Shown piece after piece: positions 61,545-64,000 of a stretch of 64,000 bases of DNA. The DNA is taken from NCBI GenBank assembly GCA_017403145.1, contig JAFQOO010000008.1:1-64000 (forward strand), in the 5' to 3' direction. Below the pieces are notes generated by a model. The model was not told the origin of the DNA and did no database searches. It saw only the letters and a program-made list of their open reading frames with translations. The stretch is from Clostridia bacterium. GTDB lineage: Bacteria > Bacillota > Clostridia > Christensenellales > DTU072. The position numbers were made by a program, and so were the translations under genes. Positions within the stretch are counted from its first letter, which is position 1, and every line of letters begins with the position of its first letter.

Positions 61545-61973
61545 TTAGAAGGGAAGGTCGTCGTCATTAGCAACGGGACGTGCATCTTCCACTCTGGGAA
61601 CTCTCCTGGTTTCGCGTACTTCGGGGATATCGGGGATATCATCGGAGCCGTTTTCGTTACGGGTGGAGAGAAATTGTACTTCGTCTGCAACGATTTCGGT
61701 AACGTATCTTCTTACACCGTTAGCGTCGTCATAGGTGCGGGTTTGGATAGAACCGCTAACGCCAACTTTGGAACCTTTTTTGAGGTGCTTTGCGCAGTTT
61801 TCTGCTTGGTTTCTCCAGCAAACTACGGGCAAGAAGTCGGTTTGTTTGTCTCCGTTTTGGCTCGAATAGGAGCGGTTAACAGCGACGGTGAAACGGCAAA
61901 CACAAATGTTAGAAGGGGTGTAAGATTGTTCTGGGTCTTTGGTTAGGTTACCAATCAAAATAACTTTGTTCAT
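61545..61973 (-). CDS. ssb: Single-stranded DNA-binding protein
   Basis: 142-residue SSB that coats single-stranded DNA in replication and repair. It starts MNKVILIGNLTKDPE, has WRNQAENCAKHLKKGSKVGVSG in the OB fold, and ends with the acidic partner-binding tail DDDLPF. A short linker of ~25 residues separates them. It sits between rpsF (13 bp) and rpsR (24 bp), the standard arrangement. Confidence 0.97.
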   Translation of the reverse strand: MNKVILIGNLTKDPEQSYTPSNICVCRFTVAVNRSYSSQNGDKQTDFLPVVCWRNQAENCAKHLKKGSKVGVSGSIQTRTYDDANGVRRYVTEIVADEVQFLSTRNENGSDDIPDIPEVRETRRVPRVEDARPVANDDDLPF

Positions 61974-61986
61974 ACTACTCCTCCAA

Positions 61987-62271
61987 TTAGAATTGCTTGG
62001 TTATCATTTGACGAACAACGTTTTCGTTAATTCTCATTTGTCTGTCAAGTTCTGCGGGAACTGTTGCAGCAGCTTCGAATTGAACAAGAACGTAGTAGCC
62101 TTCGGTCTTATAGTTGATAGGATATGCGTACTTGCGAGTACCCCACTTGTCAACCATACTTACAGAACCGCCAAGACTTTCGATAAGGTCAGTAAACTTG
62201 GTGATAACTGCTTCTTTCGCTTCGTCTTCAATACCGTTTTCGATGATGAATAAAACTTGGTATTTGTTCAT
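61987..62271 (-). CDS. rpsF: Ribosomal protein S6
   Basis: 94-residue S6 of the small subunit, which binds next to S18 on the platform. YQVLFIIENGIEDEAKEAVI at the start, WGTRKYAYPINYKTEGYYV near residues 46–64 and the final RQMITKQF fit the family. AGGAGG precedes the ATG. First gene of the operon. Confidence 0.96.
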   Translation of the reverse strand: MNKYQVLFIIENGIEDEAKEAVITKFTDLIESLGGSVSMVDKWGTRKYAYPINYKTEGYYVLVQFEAAATVPAELDRQMRINENVVRQMITKQF

Positions 62272-62300
62272 ATTATTTTACCTCCTTTTGGACTTATGGC

Positions 62301-62317
62301 TCTACCATTTGGGTAGA
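62301..62317 (-). promoter_or_regulatory. Hairpin in the rpsF leader
   Basis: TCTACC and GGTAGA arms around ATTTG, 30 bp before the rpsF start. S6:S18 operons are often autoregulated through a leader RNA, but I cannot match the known consensus with certainty. Confidence 0.4.
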
Positions 62318-62351
62318 ACAAGGATTTATAGTTGCCTACAAATGCTTTAAT

Positions 62352-62380
62352 ATTATATATATAATAAATTGACTTGTAAA
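62352..62380 (-). promoter_or_regulatory. rpsF–ssb–rpsR promoter
   Basis: Minus strand TTTACA (62375–62380) and TATAAT (62352–62357), 17 bp apart, divergent from the copper operon. Confidence 0.75.
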
Positions 62381-62443
62381 GCAATTTTTCAAACTTTTTC
62401 CACTATTTCTTATAATTTTTCCAAAAAAATTTACAAAAATGTG

Positions 62444-62472
62444 TTGACAAATACCCCTCGGGGGTATATATT
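62444..62472 (+). promoter_or_regulatory. csoR operon promoter
   Basis: TTGACA (62444–62449) and TATATT (62467–62472), 17 bp apart; the spacer is filled by the first CsoR operator. Confidence 0.85.
62451..62467 (+). promoter_or_regulatory. CsoR operator 1
   Basis: Perfect inverted repeat ATACCCC-TCG-GGGGTAT, the G-tract type of CsoR site, inside the promoter spacer; a bound repressor would block RNA polymerase. Confidence 0.8.
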
Positions 62473-62486
62473 AGTAACATAAACTG

Positions 62487-62503
62487 ATACCCCTCGGGGG
62501 TAT
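62487..62503 (+). promoter_or_regulatory. CsoR operator 2
   Basis: Identical 17-base palindrome to operator 1, centred 36 bp downstream, between the transcription start and the ribosome binding site. Confidence 0.8.
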
Positions 62504-62517
62504 ATAAAGGAGCATAT

Positions 62518-62775
62518 ATGAAAGAATATGGTAAAGAATGTATTACAAGACTCAACCGCATCGATGGTCAAATAAAAGGCATCGTTAAGATGATAGAAAA
62601 CGGCGAAGAATGTGAAAAGATACTCGTACAACTGCACGCTTGCACTTGTGCGCTAAAAAAGACTAGTAACATTATTCTAAAAAACCATCTTAACACTTGC
62701 GTTAAAGAATCGATAGAACGCGGTGAAGAAGACGTAATGCAAGCGTTCACCCAAATCATAGAAAAATTTATTTAG
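62518..62775 (+). CDS. csoR: Copper-sensing repressor CsoR
   Basis: 85-residue all-helical repressor released from DNA by Cu(I). The ligand set is Cys32, His57 and Cys61, with C-x24-H-x3-C spacing exactly as in known CsoR proteins, and the N-terminus has RLNRIDGQIKGI, the conserved DNA-contact region. Two extra cysteines sit at 42 and 44 (ACTC) and one at 8. It probably represses itself and the ATPase gene 9 bp downstream through the two operators. Confidence 0.93.
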   Translation: MKEYGKECITRLNRIDGQIKGIVKMIENGEECEKILVQLHACTCALKKTSNIILKNHLNTCVKESIERGEEDVMQAFTQIIEKFI

Positions 62776-62784
62776 GAGTTATAT

Positions 62785-64000
62785 ATGGAAAACAAAGATT
62801 TACACTCCCTAAACGAGCATATAGGCAACCCAAACGAAGGTGTTTGCCATTGTGGCGGTCATCACGACGAGGGTACTTGTTCACTAGATAATAAGCATAA
62901 CGAGGAAGAACACGAGAGCGTTGGTAGCTCTTGCTGTGGCATAGATTTAGAGGAAGAAAACCATACCTCTTGTTGTGGCGTAGACCTCTCCGCCTCGCCC
63001 AAAAAGGGTAAACTCGGTAAGTATTGGATATACCTTATAGTATCTTTACCCATTCTTATTGGTAGCTATCTACTATCGCACTTCGACATATATCACCCCT
63101 ATCCGTTCACCGCGTTATTCGACCCCGCTTGGATAGTCGTCGTACTATGCGGTACTCCCATTTATCGCGGAGCTATCAAAAACCTAAAACGCAAAAAGAT
63201 TACCGCGGCGCTCTTGATAAGCATAGCTATGACCGCTAGCCTTATTATGGGTATACTTATGGCTTTTGGCATAGGCGAAGGACACGGGCACGGTAGCTAT
63301 ATCTTTGCAGCGGGTGAAATCGCCTTCCTTATGACTCTAGGTCAACAAATAGAGGGAGCAACCAGCAGAAAATCACGTAGTGCTGTAAAGGCACTCATCG
63401 ATATGACTCCCATTCTTGCAACACTCAAAACCGAGGATGGTTACATTGACGTTAACGTAAATACCATTAACGTGGGCGACGTTCTACTTACCCGCCCTCA
63501 CGAGATTATCGCTATCGACGGAACAGTGGTTTCGGGAGAAGGCTCGGTTGATACCTCTTCCATTACCGGCGAGTATGCGCCTCTCGACGTCGCACCCGGC
63601 GACAAGGTATATGCCGGCACCAAAAATTTGGATAGCGCACTAGAAATTCGAGCTACCAGCCTTAGCACCCAAACCACCCTATCAAAACTTATCGACTACG
63701 TCAAAGAAGCAGAAAAGAAAAAGGCTCCCTTTGTTCGCCTCGCGGACAAATGGGCAAGCTATTTCGTACCTTGTACCTGCACTCTTGCGGTAATAGTATT
63801 TTTGGTTGCACTCTTCGGCTTTAAGGTTAGCGTACTTGATGCTATTCAAAGAGCCATAACGGTACTAATCGTAGTATGTCCTTGCGCTATGACGCTCGCG
63901 GTTCCAATAGGAGTTGCCGCAGGTATTGGTAACGCAAGCAAAAAAGGTATACTTGTAAAGAGTGGCGTTGCATTTGAAGCCCTTTCCAAAATAAAGGTAG
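62785..64000 (+). CDS. P1B-type copper/heavy-metal exporting ATPase, cut by the window end
   Basis: Partial gene, 405 codons visible, still open at 64000. The 80-residue cytoplasmic N-terminus has no HMA domain but is crowded with Cys and His (CHC at 21–23, SSCCG at 48–52, TSCCG at 62–66). Transmembrane segments begin near residue 80; HGHGS lies in a loop near 164; the phosphatase motif is SITGEYAP, and the metal-binding transmembrane motif is CPC at 365–367 in VVCPCAMTLAVP. The phosphorylation DKTGT motif lies beyond the end. Co-transcription with csoR points to Cu(I) as substrate; Zn/Cd types share CPC, so this is by context. Confidence 0.9.
   Translation, partial: MENKDLHSLNEHIGNPNEGVCHCGGHHDEGTCSLDNKHNEEEHESVGSSCCGIDLEEENHTSCCGVDLSASPKKGKLGKYWIYLIVSLPILIGSYLLSHFDIYHPYPFTALFDPAWIVVVLCGTPIYRGAIKNLKRKKITAALLISIAMTASLIMGILMAFGIGEGHGHGSYIFAAGEIAFLMTLGQQIEGATSRKSRSAVKALIDMTPILATLKTEDGYIDVNVNTINVGDVLLTRPHEIIAIDGTVVSGEGSVDTSSITGEYAPLDVAPGDKVYAGTKNLDSALEIRATSLSTQTTLSKLIDYVKEAEKKKAPFVRLADKWASYFVPCTCTLAVIVFLVALFGFKVSVLDAIQRAITVLIVVCPCAMTLAVPIGVAAGIGNASKKGILVKSGVAFEALSKIKV

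Overview
The window looks like part of the chromosome of a low-to-moderate GC, Gram-positive, Clostridia-like anaerobe, probably an uncultured gut lineage. Evidence: DnaD/DnaC-type primosome genes, a RicT (YaaT) gene in the order yaaO-like decarboxylase–tmk–holB–ricT as in Firmicutes, a split transketolase, a VanW protein, DUF1846, a QueT-type ECF transporter component, lipoproteins with a Gram-positive style lipobox, a CsoR copper repressor, and canonical TTGACA/TATAAT promoters with strong GGAGG-type ribosome binding sites. No rRNA, tRNA, CRISPR, phage or IS transposase was seen.

Layout. 1–800: a palindromic repeat and a small lipoprotein. 791–5253: a clearly more AT-rich restriction–modification island (an AlwI-like type IIS nuclease, two SPPY-type DNA methyltransferases, and a short Xre-like remnant). 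5297–7675: split transketolase and a GNAT acetyltransferase. 7748–13768: ferredoxin, then ricT, holB, tmk, a PLP decarboxylase, lysS and greA, all on the minus strand. 13857–17857: QueT and a large Rad50/SbcC-like coiled-coil protein that has lost its ATPase motifs; divergent from it are dnaD-like and dnaC-like primosome genes, followed by a YdbC-type ssDNA-binding protein, a GH13 glucosidase and a membrane protein whose outer domain is related to the first lipoprotein (18095–23377). 23482–25764: an FAD oxidoreductase and a zinc-dependent phospholipase C-like protein. 25830–32069: a myo-inositol catabolic operon (GPH transporter, iolB, iolD, iolE, iolG-like). 32180–32600: three tandem palindromic repeats. 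32598–40141: UPF0210/UPF0237 pair, phosphoglucomutase, vanW, cca, hpt, tilS. 40304–43717 (plus strand): Gfo/Idh oxidoreductase, PAP2 phosphatase, DUF1846. 43794–52938: radical SAM protein, a GMP synthase with a gutted amidotransferase domain, DUF92, a Cys-rich small protein, a large lipoprotein, mfd. 52938–59489: GH31, alpha/beta hydrolase, GH78 and a Sel1-repeat protein. 59695–61224: a small membrane protein, a lone nucleotidyltransferase and two more palindromic repeats. 61221–64000: rpsF–ssb–rpsR and, divergently, csoR with a copper-type P1B ATPase cut by the window end.

How it works together: the metabolic content points to a saccharolytic organism taking up inositol and plant-derived alpha-glucosides/rhamnosides, alongside ordinary housekeeping replication, translation and repair genes.

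The most unusual signals are (i) a Rad50/SbcC-like protein without Walker A, signature or Walker B motifs, (ii) a GMP synthase whose glutaminase domain lacks about 80–90 residues including the catalytic triad, (iii) a family of seven palindromic elements, two of which end exactly over a stop codon, and (iv) a recurrent alternating CGCGCG tract inside the spacer between the -35 and -10 boxes of at least seven promoters.
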